The notes beneath the pieces are model-generated. The model was given only the letters and a program-made list of their open reading frames with translations, was not told the DNA's origin and did no database searches. Shown here piece by piece: positions 24,293 to 31,227 of a stretch of DNA of 33,461 bases. Source of the DNA: Thermoleophilia bacterium (GTDB lineage Bacteria; Actinomycetota; Thermoleophilia; UBA2241); the NCBI GenBank assembly GCA_016933475.1, contig JAFGAW010000261.1, forward strand, positions 1 through 33,461. The letters run 5' to 3'. Every line of letters starts with the position of its first letter. Position 1 is the stretch's first letter. A program made the translations under genes and the position numbers.

Positions 24293-24874
24293 CTAGTCGG
24301 CCGTGGCGCCCGTCCCCCGCAGCAAGCCCGGAAGCATCGCCGCCCAGGCGCGAATCGCCGCCCAGTCGCGGTCGTCGTGGGCGGCGATGCCGTGCAGCGG
24401 GCTCGCCGGGAGCGCCGCGATCAACCTGTCGGCGACGCGCAGGCGGCCCGGATCGTACTTGCCGACGAACATCTCGGCGGCGACCGGATGCAACCACCCC
24501 AGCTTGGCGAGCGCGCCGTCGAGCTGCTGGCGAGCGGCGTCGAGGTCGTCGTCGGCGCTCAGCGGCCCGCAGGTGAGAAGCGCGACGGGCAGGCGCGCGA
24601 GCGCGGCGCGCTCGCGCTCGAGGAAGCGCGCCGCGCCCTTCAGCATGGCGCCCATGTAGAAGGGCGTGGCGAGCAGGACGCCGTCGTAGCCGACGTGGCC
24701 GACGTGGCCGTGCTCGCGAGCACCGCCGTCGTGGCCGTCGCCGACGGCGGCGTCCTTCGCGGCCGCCACCTCGACCGTGAGCCCGTGCTCGCGCAGGGTC
24801 GCCGCCGCAGCCTCGGCGACCTCACGCGTCGAGCCGTAGCGCGTCGCGTACGCGACCAGGACCGTATCGTTCAT
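24293..24874 (-). CDS. Flavodoxin-domain protein, HemG-like
   Basis: A 193-residue flavodoxin-fold protein. The FMN phosphate loop is YATRYGSTREVAEA (residues 8-21), and YDGVLLATPFYMGAMLKGAARFLERE matches the flavodoxin_5/HemG group, as does a C-terminal DWAAIRAWAAML helix. A His/Gly-rich insertion (GDGHDGGAREHGHVGHVGYDG) precedes the second strand. Such proteins can be menaquinone-dependent protoporphyrinogen oxidases or simple electron carriers; I cannot choose. ATG 24874 has GGAGTGG 7 bp upstream. A 13-bp repeat (CGTTCATCGTGCC) at the start makes a longer product possible. The stop codon is TAG. Confidence 0.8.
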   Translation of the reverse strand: MNDTVLVAYATRYGSTREVAEAAAATLREHGLTVEVAAAKDAAVGDGHDGGAREHGHVGHVGYDGVLLATPFYMGAMLKGAARFLERERAALARLPVALLTCGPLSADDDLDAARQQLDGALAKLGWLHPVAAEMFVGKYDPGRLRVADRLIAALPASPLHGIAAHDDRDWAAIRAWAAMLPGLLRGTGATAD

Positions 24875-24943
24875 CGTGCCACTCCGTTCATCGTGCCTCT
24901 CCCCTTCTCCGCGCACGAGATCCGCGCGGGCCGGGTCTTCTCC

Positions 24944-25693
24944 TCACCCTCGGACGGCACCCGCATCGAGCCGGCGCTCTCGTCGGGCTCGCACAGTGTC
25001 AGCGTGAGCCGACTCGCTCTCTGCACCGGCCCCCGCCTCGGCCCCGGCCCCCGCCTCGGCCCCGGCCCACGCGTCGCGCACGAGGCTCAGGACCGCGGTG
25101 AGAAGGAGCAGGCCGAAGGCGGCGCAGATCGCCGCGATCACCAGCGCCGCGCTCTCGACGCCCCAGAAGTAACTGAGCATCGGGACGCCGGGCAGGAGGA
25201 AGAGCCATGCGGCGAGGCACGCGGCGAGCGCCGCCGGCCACAGCCCAGCCCATCCCCATGCGCGCCCGCGCGTGAGGCGCCGGCCCGCGCGGGCGCGCCG
25301 CCCGCGGCTCGGCGCGCCCCCCAGCACCGCCGTGAGCCCGACCAGAGTGCCGAGCAGCGGCGGGCCGAAGCCGCCGCCGACGAGCAGCAGCACGAGCGCG
25401 AGCCCGATGAGCACCAGCCCGCCGTGCCGGCGCTGGACGAACGCCACCGACCACACCATCACGAGGAGCGACACGGCGATGGTGAGAATCTCGGCGGCGA
25501 GCAGGTCCGGCACGACCGTGAGGGCGGGCTCACCGCTCTGGATGCGGAAGAACGCCGAGCCCGGCCACGACTGGATCACCAGCCCGGCCGGCCTGACGCT
25601 GCCCTGCAGCAGCTCGCCCAGGCCGTGCTCGATGCCGGCCAGCGCCACCACGCTGCCGAAGACCGCGACGACGGTGCGCGTCGCCCGTCCCAT
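24944..25693 (-). CDS. Multi-spanning membrane protein, unknown function
   Basis: A 249-residue integral membrane protein with about six hydrophobic segments: TVVAVFGSVVALAGIEHGLG; LLAAEILTIAVSLLVMVWSVAFV; GGLVLIGLALVLLLVGGGFG; PPLLGTLVGLTAVLGG; WPAALAACLAAWLFLLPGV; and ALVIAAICAAFGLLLLTAVLSLV. The C-terminus is an Ala/Gly/Glu repeat (GAEAGAGAEAGAGAE) encoded by an 18-bp tandem repeat near 25034-25075. ATG 25693 is preceded by a strong GGAGGAGGAG site. It lies 69 bp upstream of the flavodoxin gene and 99 bp downstream of the TetR gene on the same strand, so the three may form one unit controlled by that TetR. Confidence 0.75.
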   Translation of the reverse strand: MGRATRTVVAVFGSVVALAGIEHGLGELLQGSVRPAGLVIQSWPGSAFFRIQSGEPALTVVPDLLAAEILTIAVSLLVMVWSVAFVQRRHGGLVLIGLALVLLLVGGGFGPPLLGTLVGLTAVLGGAPSRGRRARAGRRLTRGRAWGWAGLWPAALAACLAAWLFLLPGVPMLSYFWGVESAALVIAAICAAFGLLLLTAVLSLVRDAWAGAEAGAGAEAGAGAESESAHADTVRARRERRLDAGAVRG

Positions 25694-25792
25694 GCTCACT
25701 CCTCCTCCCTCAACCGCACGCTCGACCACGCCGCATGATCGTTCGCTCGCGGTCACCCGCCGATCACCCAGCTGACCGCGCCACGCACCGGT

Positions 25793-26341
25793 TCACCCCG
25801 CCGCGCCGACGAGCAGGCGGTGCACGGCGGCGAGCGCCGCCGCCTCAGCGTCGCTCGCCGGGTCGTCGCGCAGCCTGCGCACCGCCTCGGTGCCGATCGC
25901 CACGAGGAACGCCGCGGTCATCTCCGGGTCGTCCACGTGCAGCTCGCCCGACGCGCTGCCCTGCTCGATCAGCGTGCGCAGCATCGGCGCGAACACCTGC
26001 GCGTTGACGTCGTTGACGATCTCGGGAGGCTCCGTCTCGTCGCGGTAGGGGTCGGCGCCGAACCCGCGCCGCGCATCGGCGAAGGCGATGGCGACCGCCT
26101 GCTCCACACGCCCGAGGGCGGTCGGCGCGGTCAGCAACGACTCCACGTGCCGGCGCTGCTCCCGCGCCCAGAGCTCGACCGCGTACCGGTACAGCTCCTG
26201 CTTGCTCGGGAAAAGCTCGTAGATCGTCTTCTTCGAGATGCGCAACGCGCGCGCGACGTCCTCGACCGCGGCCCGTCGGTAGCCGTAGCGCAGCACGAGG
26301 CCGCGGAACTCGGTGGCGATCTGGTCTTTGGTGGCGGGCAT
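25793..26341 (-). CDS. TetR-family regulator
   Basis: A 182-residue TetR protein. The helix-turn-helix is near residues 8-55 (ATEFRGLVLRYGYRRAAVEDVARALRISKKTIYELFPSKQELYRYAVELW). The ligand domain runs to LLVGAAG and has no feature that indicates a ligand. ATG 26341 follows AGGAG by five bases. It has an unusually clear promoter and a perfect palindromic operator upstream, so it is very probably autoregulated and may control the membrane protein and flavodoxin genes downstream. Confidence 0.88.
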   Translation of the reverse strand: MPATKDQIATEFRGLVLRYGYRRAAVEDVARALRISKKTIYELFPSKQELYRYAVELWAREQRRHVESLLTAPTALGRVEQAVAIAFADARRGFGADPYRDETEPPEIVNDVNAQVFAPMLRTLIEQGSASGELHVDDPEMTAAFLVAIGTEAVRRLRDDPASDAEAAALAAVHRLLVGAAG

Positions 26342-26361
26342 GTTGCTCCTGTGGATACGCA

Positions 26362-26378
26362 GAAACGATTCTCGTTTC
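26362..26378. promoter_or_regulatory. Perfect TetR operator
   Basis: GAAACGA-TTC-TCGTTTC is a 17-bp palindrome with 7-bp arms. It lies immediately downstream of the -10 box of the TetR promoter, covering the expected transcription start, as is typical for autorepression. Confidence 0.75.
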
Positions 26379-26385
26379 CTCGTAC

Positions 26386-26413
26386 ATTCTACCTACGCCG
26401 CGGCGGGTGTCAA
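26386..26413 (-). promoter_or_regulatory. Sigma70-type promoter of the TetR gene
   Basis: On the minus strand, TTGACA (26408-26413) and TAGAAT (26386-26391) are 16 bp apart. The hexamers are near consensus, and the operator follows at once. Confidence 0.8.
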
Positions 26414-26460
26414 GCGGCGGCACGCCGCCGTCGCTCCCGAACCCGGACCGCCGAGGCGCA

Positions 26461-26490
26461 TGGGCCTGCGGCGAGCTCGCCGCAGGCCCA
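26461..26490. repeat. 30-bp perfect palindrome
   Basis: A perfect 15+15 palindrome (TGGGCCTGCGGCGAG and its complement) lies between the divergent TetR and C39-like genes. As RNA it folds into a 13-bp stem. No upstream gene on either strand needs a terminator here, so it may be a protein-binding site or an insulator between the divergent promoters. Confidence 0.65.
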
Positions 26491-26642
26491 ACGCGCGCAC
26501 CCTTCCCCCTCCCCGACCCGGTGTGAAAGGATGAGAAGGATTCGTGTGAACGGAGCGCCGGAAGGGGTGTTGCTTCACGTCGTCATCTCGTCGAGGTTCA
26601 TCGCACGTATGTGTTCACAAGCGACTCCGGGAGGCGGTAAGG

Positions 26643-28628
26643 ATGCGCAGGAAGACACCGCAGATCGTGCTGTTGACGGCGTGTGTCGTCATGGTGATGC
26701 TGCTGTTCACATCGGCGGCGATGGCGAAGCCCGGTAAGAACGTCCGGTACTCCTACGACGAGCTCACGGCGGCGGGCGACTGCCTGCGACCCTTCACCCT
26801 GCTGGGCTACATCGACGGCACCATGATGAACCTGCGGGAGGTGTCCCCCACGGCCGACGTCTACACCGTCACAAACCCGAAGAAGCGGGTCTTCAAGTAC
26901 GCGGGCACCGTCGCCGGGAAGACCCGGCTCGTGGGCAACTACGTCGAGCTGTGGGACACCGATGGGGATGTGGTCGTCGACCGCATCCTCGTCGTGCCCA
27001 GGGCTCGAGGCAAGGTCTATTGGGACCCCGACATGTACTGGCTGGCTGGGGTCGCCGCGGAGACCGAGCCCGCGGTGGACGACGCCACCGGCGAGGCGCT
27101 CTACAGCAAGGAGTACAGGCTCCCGATGGGCGAGCGTCAGCTGGTCGGTTACGGCGTGGGCAGCTGGAGCGGCATCACCGATTTCTCCAATCTGCCCTCC
27201 GCGACCTACTGGCCGTTCATCGACTACTACAATGCCACGTCCAGCGACCGGCTCACGATCCTGACCGGCTACCGGACGTCTCTGCAGGTCACCGGCGGCA
27301 CTTGCGGCATGGCATCGGCTCTGAGCGCCCTCGACTGGTTCGGCGTGCGCAGGGACCTCAACGAGAAAGACATGATCGCCCTGCGACAGCCGAACACCAG
27401 GTGGGGCGGCTTCACGGGCCTCGCGCAGCTCATCAGCGTCTTCGACAACCTGGCGGCGACGCGCATCACGGGTGCGTGGGAGCTCCAATCGAGCTTCGAC
27501 GACCCGTACGCCCTGTTCGACCCTGCGTGGGTGAAGGCCACCTTGGCCGGCGGCTCCCCCATCATGGTCGGCTGGAACAGCTGGGGCGCCCACTGGCAGG
27601 TCATTGTCGGCTACGACGACATGGGGACCGAGGGCACCAACGACGACGTCCTCATCCTGATGGACCCGTACGACAGTACCGACCAGGAGAACGACGGCTA
27701 CACCATCCAGTCGTACGAGCGGCTCGCCTACGGCGTCGGGTTCGAGGACGTCGACCCGAGCGACGAGGGCGAGTACTGGCACACGAGCTACCTCGTGGCG
27801 ACGCCCTGCGACTGGGAGTACTGCCCCGTCATGGGCGAGGGCATCCCCGATGACCCGACCAACGTCGGCGACTTCACCGACGACCACAAGATCCCGTACG
27901 GTGACGCGGCCGCCGACCTCGCGCTGTACTACCCTGACACGCCGTGGATCGGCGACAACGGGCTCGCCGGGGCCGCGACCGCGGGGTACGAGCGCTCAGG
28001 TGACTACGACCACTCGCCGTACTTCAAGTTTTTCGACTGGTTCGACGCGGCGAGCACCGACAGTTTGACCCTGCTCGAGGGCTTCCGCACCACGCAGCAG
28101 GTGACCGAGTGGACCTGCGGCCCCTCGTCGCTGTTCATGGTCAGGGACTGGTTCGGCATGAACGACGAGGGCCTGACCGAGATCGACCTGGCGCAGATGC
28201 GACCCGACACCACGCCGGGCCCGACCCTGGTCGACGACCTGACGACCGTGATCGGCACGCTGAACGCCGACTACAACGAGGACTGGGTCTACTTCGACAT
28301 GCGGCAGTACGACGCGGCCGGCGGCTGGGTCGGCGACCTGATCCCCGAGGTGCTCGCCCAAGGCATCCCCATGATGATCGCCTGGGACGAGTGGGGCGGC
28401 CACTGGCAGGTCATCATCGGCTACGACGACATGGGGACGGAGGCGACGCAGGACGACGTGCTCGTGCTGGCCGACGCCTACGACACCAACGACCACAACC
28501 AGGACGGCTACTTCCTCGAGTCGTACGAGCGCCTGATCTACGGCTGGACGTTCCGCATGGGCGAGGACGGCACCTTCGTGGTGGCGTACCCGGAGAGCCA
28601 GTTCCCGGGGCTCGACTTCCTGGACTGA
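26643..28628 (+). CDS. Secreted protein with two C39-like papain-fold domains
   Basis: A 661-residue exported protein. The signal peptide is at residues 1-28 (hydrophobic VVMVMLLFTSAAMA, cleavage before KPG). A linker of about 175 residues follows, then two related domains that each show the Cys-His-Asp order of C39-like peptidases. Domain 1 has C221 in GGTCGMAS, H317 in WGAHWQVIVGYDD and D341 in LMDPYD. Domain 2 has C492 in EWTCGPSS, H587 in WGGHWQVIIGYDD and D611 in LADAYD. Cys-to-His and His-to-Asp spacings are almost the same (96/24 and 95/24), so this is an internal duplication with both active sites kept. The substrate is unknown; a bacteriocin-leader role is unlikely without an ABC transporter. 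ATG follows GGGAGG. Confidence 0.85.
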   Translation: MRRKTPQIVLLTACVVMVMLLFTSAAMAKPGKNVRYSYDELTAAGDCLRPFTLLGYIDGTMMNLREVSPTADVYTVTNPKKRVFKYAGTVAGKTRLVGNYVELWDTDGDVVVDRILVVPRARGKVYWDPDMYWLAGVAAETEPAVDDATGEALYSKEYRLPMGERQLVGYGVGSWSGITDFSNLPSATYWPFIDYYNATSSDRLTILTGYRTSLQVTGGTCGMASALSALDWFGVRRDLNEKDMIALRQPNTRWGGFTGLAQLISVFDNLAATRITGAWELQSSFDDPYALFDPAWVKATLAGGSPIMVGWNSWGAHWQVIVGYDDMGTEGTNDDVLILMDPYDSTDQENDGYTIQSYERLAYGVGFEDVDPSDEGEYWHTSYLVATPCDWEYCPVMGEGIPDDPTNVGDFTDDHKIPYGDAAADLALYYPDTPWIGDNGLAGAATAGYERSGDYDHSPYFKFFDWFDAASTDSLTLLEGFRTTQQVTEWTCGPSSLFMVRDWFGMNDEGLTEIDLAQMRPDTTPGPTLVDDLTTVIGTLNADYNEDWVYFDMRQYDAAGGWVGDLIPEVLAQGIPMMIAWDEWGGHWQVIIGYDDMGTEATQDDVLVLADAYDTNDHNQDGYFLESYERLIYGWTFRMGEDGTFVVAYPESQFPGLDFLD

Positions 28629-28710
28629 GAGCGTAGGAGGCCCGAGCAGGCGAGAGGGCAGCGCACAGCTGACACGCGCTCAGGTGCGCGAGCGCCCGCG
28701 AAGGCGGATG

Positions 28711-28749
28711 GAAGAGGGCGGGGCCGGCTGTGCCGGCCCCGCCCTCTTC
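28711..28749. terminator. 18-bp perfect-stem bidirectional terminator
   Basis: The arms 28711-28728 and 28732-28749 are perfectly complementary with the loop TGT, and TCTTC/GAAGA ends give weak pyrimidine runs on both sides. It separates the plus-strand C39-like gene from the minus-strand HEPN gene. Confidence 0.8.
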
Positions 28750-28799
28750 TCCCCACGAGCAAGAAGCGCACAGGTCGACGGAGGCGCAGGGCACGCTGG

Positions 28800-29126
28800 T
28801 CACTTCTGCGGCCCCAGCCGCGGATGCGCGCCCGCGAGCGATTCGAGCACTCGTCCCCGGAATGCCAGAGCCTCCTGCACCAGCTCCCCGACGTCCGCCG
28901 CACTCACGCCACCGGCCCGGTCGTAGTCGGACGCGTTGCGCAGAACGCGGCAGGAGTCGAAGTAGACGGCCAGCTCGCGGACGTCCTCGCCCATGAGTTC
29001 GGGCAGCGCCTGCAGGGTGACGGCGTGATGCCCGCGCTGCGCGACCGCCCGATAGCCTGAGGCGGCGAGGACGATCGTGGCGCGACCGAGGACACGGGAC
29101 TCAACCCAGCGCTGCAAGCGCGTCAT
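28800..29126 (-). CDS. HEPN-domain protein, N-terminally shortened
   Basis: A 108-residue partner of the nucleotidyltransferase upstream. The recognisable HEPN part is ATIVLAASGYRAVAQRGHHAVTLQALPELMG ... LAVYFDSCRVLRNASDYDRAGGVSAADVGELVQEALAF. Relatives have about 30 more residues between the first helix (MTRLQRWVESRVL) and ATIVLAASGYR; here that segment is missing in frame, which may be an internal deletion. ATG 29126 overlaps the end of the nucleotidyltransferase gene by 26 bp. In MNT/HEPN pairs the HEPN protein is the RNase toxin and the MNT modifies it. With the deletion, toxicity is uncertain. Confidence 0.65.
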   Translation of the reverse strand: MTRLQRWVESRVLGRATIVLAASGYRAVAQRGHHAVTLQALPELMGEDVRELAVYFDSCRVLRNASDYDRAGGVSAADVGELVQEALAFRGRVLESLAGAHPRLGPQK

Positions 29127-29709
29127 CGTCGCCCACGAGCCACATCCGCGGGCCGTCCAGCACCGAGGTGACGAAATGGTCACGGCCACGCACGCGCGCC
29201 GCGAATTCGTCGCGCGGCACGATGACCGGGTTCAGCTCGCGACCGAGTGACACGGCAGCCGACGCCAACGCGACGGACAGCTCCTTGCGACCGACAGCGC
29301 CGACGACGAAGAGGTCGACATCGCTGCCGGCCACGTCGTCGCCGCGCGCGACGGAACCGAACACGAACGCGAGCTGGATCCTCTCCCCCAGGGGCGCAAG
29401 CGCAGCCCTCAAGCTCTCGCCCGCCCCGACTGTCTTCGCCATGAGTGCACGTAGTTCAGGGAACGCCGCATGGCCAGCCGCCGCCTGGTAGTACACGCGA
29501 TTGCCGTGAGTACGACGCTCGACGAAGCCGGACCGCTCGAGCCGCACGAGGTCGCGCTGCAGCTGACGAAGGTGCGCGCCCGTGACCCGCTGCAGCTCGC
29601 GCTGGTAGAAGCCCCGGCCCGGCTCGCCGGTGAACGCAGCAAGAAGCCGCGCGATCGACCCGGAGGCGAACAGCGCCTCTATGCCCTTCTGACTACTCTT
29701 CGTCGTCAT
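29101..29709 (-). CDS. Winged-helix plus MNT nucleotidyltransferase
   Basis: A 202-residue fusion. Residues 1-75 form a winged helix-turn-helix (IARLLAAFTGEPGRGFYQRELQRVTGAHLRQLQRDLVRLERSGFVERRTHGNRVYYQA). The rest is a minimal nucleotidyltransferase domain with the GSVARGDDVAGSDVDLFVVG motif (GSx..D-x-D). These are typical MNT antitoxins, and the winged helix probably gives self-regulation. ATG 29709 starts the conserved part; an upstream in-frame ATG adds a Cys/Arg-rich leader crossing the likely promoter. The perfect palindrome CGATATATCG lies 19 bp upstream. Confidence 0.85.
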   Translation of the reverse strand: MTTKSSQKGIEALFASGSIARLLAAFTGEPGRGFYQRELQRVTGAHLRQLQRDLVRLERSGFVERRTHGNRVYYQAAAGHAAFPELRALMAKTVGAGESLRAALAPLGERIQLAFVFGSVARGDDVAGSDVDLFVVGAVGRKELSVALASAAVSLGRELNPVIVPRDEFAARVRGRDHFVTSVLDGPRMWLVGDDDALAALG

Positions 29710-29727
29710 TTGACAACACATAGTAGT

Positions 29728-29737
29728 CGATATATCG
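29728..29737. promoter_or_regulatory. AT-centred palindrome upstream of the MNT gene
   Basis: CGATATATCG is a 10-bp palindrome in the only AT-rich patch between 29710 and 29903. It may be a -10 region or an operator for the winged-helix protein. I see no gene in the rest of this 194-bp interval. Confidence 0.35.
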
Positions 29738-29903
29738 GCGGCAATGCAAGGCCGGCGTGCAAGCGAGACCGGGCGGGCAGCAAGCGACGATGCGAACGTG
29801 ACGGCCATGACGCCAGTCTGTGCTCGCGGGGGTGCGCCCGCCAGAGTGACAAAGCCGACGCAGGGAGACGGTCAGGTGAGTGGCGACCGAGTGAGGCGAC
29901 AGG

Positions 29904-30569
29904 TCAGTCGGGCCGCATCCGGTCCGGGGGTAGTTGATGTCGCGCGTAGCTGCTCGCCTTCAGCGTGAACGCGGCGTCGGCCACGCGCTTGAGCTCGGCG
30001 TTGGCCCGCCGGTACGGGAAGAGAACGGCGAGCGTCTTGCGGGAGTCGCGGTCGCGTGCGGTCTTGACCGCCGGGACGAGATCGGTGTCGCCGGTGACGA
30101 GCACCACCGTGTCGCAGGCGTCGTCACAGACCAGGCGGGTCAGCGTCGCGCCGATGGCGACGTCGGTCTCCTTCTCCTCGTACGTGATGAAGCGCCGTCC
30201 GCAGATGGGACACGTGCGTTCCCTGCGCTTGAACTGCCCGAGGCGCGTCTCGACCCCCGTGGCGCGCAGCGCCTCCAGGTAGCGAGACTGGCGCAGGACC
30301 ACACCGGGCCGTCGCGCCTCGAGATGATGGGGCAACGCGGAGAAGTGGATGACGCCCTGAAGCTCGTTGTGCCCCGGCAAGGCATGCAGGTAGGAAGTGC
30401 AAAGGGACGCGACGTCCAGCCGCCGCAGCCGCCGCCCCAGAGCGCGCTCTCCCTCCACCACGGAGTGGTACAGGTTGAACCCGTCGACGAGGAAGACGGC
30501 GCGGTTGACGATCGACCCCCTGAAGAGAAAAGCCCCCGGGGTCGCAACCCCGGGGGGCCCACGGAGCAT
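29904..30569 (-). CDS. NYN-domain nuclease
   Basis: A PIN-like NYN-domain protein, probably an RNase. The acidic catalytic residues are in AVFLVDGFNLYHSV, EEKETDVAIGATL and VVLVTGDTDLVPAVKTA, with a zinc-ribbon-like CPICGRRF before the second. The conserved protein starts at about 30510 (VNRAVFLVDGFN), but no ATG, GTG or TTG is found between there and 30569. The only canonical start is the ATG at 30569, which lies inside the repeated element at 30503-30643 and would add an 18-residue leader read through its terminator-like hairpin. An ATC at 30512, behind AGGGGG, is a non-canonical alternative. Regulation through the element is likely. Confidence 0.8.
   Translation of the reverse strand: MLRGPPGVATPGAFLFRGSIVNRAVFLVDGFNLYHSVVEGERALGRRLRRLDVASLCTSYLHALPGHNELQGVIHFSALPHHLEARRPGVVLRQSRYLEALRATGVETRLGQFKRRERTCPICGRRFITYEEKETDVAIGATLTRLVCDDACDTVVLVTGDTDLVPAVKTARDRDSRKTLAVLFPYRRANAELKRVADAAFTLKASSYARHQLPPDRMRPD
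30520..30556 (-). terminator. Attenuator-like hairpin in element copy A
   Basis: CCCCCGGGG and CCCCGGGGG arms around a six-base loop, then CTTTTCTCTT on the minus strand. It lies between the element promoter and the NYN coding region, so expression of NYN would need readthrough. Confidence 0.55.
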
Positions 30570-30592
30570 GCCCCGTGGGGGTGGATAGCGGG

Positions 30593-30621
30593 AGTATCGC
30601 CCATCGTTGGGAGAAGGTCAA
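30593..30621 (-). promoter_or_regulatory. Promoter in element copy A
   Basis: TTGACC-17-GATACT on the minus strand. The same hexamers and spacing occur in copy B although the spacer sequence differs, so selection on the promoter is likely. Confidence 0.65.
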
Positions 30622-30643
30622 GAACTGCCTGCAAATGTCAACC

Positions 30644-30756
30644 TTCAGCGGCTCCCGTGACGAGAAAGGATCCGGACCCCGGCGCGGCCCTGCCACGTTC
30701 GCGAAGCGTCCGTGCGGCCTTACGGGTCGCGCCTTCGCTCTGGGCCAGTCGGTCAC
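30644..30756 (-). pseudogene. hicA-like toxin remnant
   Basis: Starting at GTG 30756, the minus strand reads MTDWPRAKAR, which matches the opening of HicA-type toxins (MSxWPSTKAR), directly after the hicB stop. The similarity is then lost; a RKAARTLRERG segment that would suit the next helix lies in another frame, and nothing HicA-like remains after it. The sequence then meets element copy A at 30643. A 40-residue frame from ATG 30758-30760 also overlaps the hicB stop (TGATG). I read this as a frameshifted and truncated toxin. Confidence 0.4.
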
Positions 30757-30759
30757 GCA

Positions 30760-30969
30760 TCAGGTTGCGTTGAAGGAGATCTCGAGGAGGTCGCCGCTTC
30801 CTTCTTCATGTTCCAGCCGATCGGCGACAACGCGCAGGGCGAGCGCCTGGACCTTGGCGACCGCCTCGGCTTTGTCGGCGCCGTAGCACATCACGCCAGG
30901 CAGCTCGGTCACTTCGGCGAGCCAGCGCCCGTCCGTCACTTCTTCGAGCTCGATGTTGAACACGGTCAC
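30760..30969 (-). CDS. hicB: HicB-like antitoxin
   Basis: A 69-residue protein of the HicB/UPF0150 fold: FNIELEEVTDGRWLAEVTELPGVMCYGADKAEAVAKVQALALRVVADRLEHEE is the typical half-RNase-H-like strand-helix pattern. GTG 30967-30969 follows GGAGG by six bases. It begins 52 bp downstream of element copy B, whose promoter points at it. The expected toxin gene after it is degenerate, so this may be a solitary antitoxin. Confidence 0.75.
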   Translation of the reverse strand: MTVFNIELEEVTDGRWLAEVTELPGVMCYGADKAEAVAKVQALALRVVADRLEHEEGSGDLLEISFNAT

Positions 30970-31037
30970 CTCGCGCCTCCGGCAGTCGCCTGCCGGGATT
31001 GTACGACGAGTCACTCCATTGGTTGACGATGGGCCTC

Positions 31038-31074
31038 CAGAAAGAACGAACCCCCGGGGTCGCAACCCCGGGGG
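31038..31074 (-). terminator. Attenuator-like hairpin in element copy B
   Basis: CCCCCGGGG/CCCCGGGGG stem with a six-base loop, then TTCGTTCTTTCT on the minus strand, ahead of hicB. Confidence 0.55.
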
Positions 31075-31108
31075 GGCCACGGGATATACCCGTGGGGTGG
31101 TTGGCCAC

Positions 31109-31137
31109 AGTATCGGGGAGGTCTCCGCTCCAGTCAA
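31109..31137 (-). promoter_or_regulatory. Promoter in element copy B
   Basis: TTGACT-17-GATACT on the minus strand, pointing at hicB. An additional TTGACA lies 20 bp further upstream in both copies, so a repeated TTGAC motif may also be a protein site. Confidence 0.65.
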
Positions 31138-31227
31138 GAACTCCCTGCAAATGTCAACCTCTTGGCGGCTGGCAGGAGACCCAGAGGTGGACAGGGCGGC
31201 GCGCGTCGCAGCTTGGAGGGCGAAGGC

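Larger units (their letters stand above)
30503..30643 (-). mobile_element. Repeated element, copy A (promoter, two hairpins, terminator)
   Basis: A 141-bp sequence flanked by GGTTGAC (30503-30509) and GTCAACC (30637-30643). It recurs at 31021-31159. Read on the minus strand it contains TTGACC (30616-30621), 17 bp, GATACT (30593-30598), a 7-bp-stem hairpin (30558-30564 with 30573-30579), a 9-bp-stem GC hairpin (30533-30541 with 30548-30556) and the pyrimidine run CTTTTCTCTT. A short RNA of about 65 bases would be made. The short inverted ends are MITE-like; a fixed regulatory cassette is the alternative. The NYN gene starts at its downstream edge. Confidence 0.65.
31021..31159 (-). mobile_element. 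Repeated element, copy B (promoter, two hairpins, terminator)
   Basis: 139 bp bounded by GGTTGAC (31021-31027) and GTCAACC (31153-31159), homologous along its length to 30503-30643. On the minus strand it has TTGACT (31132-31137), 17 bp, GATACT (31109-31114), a hairpin CCACGGG/CCCGTGG (31077-31095) with a different loop from copy A, the same CCCCCGGGG/CCCCGGGGG hairpin (31051-31074), and TTCGTTCTTTCT as a U-rich end. Stems, promoter boxes and ends are kept while loops and spacers vary. It precedes hicB. Confidence 0.65.
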
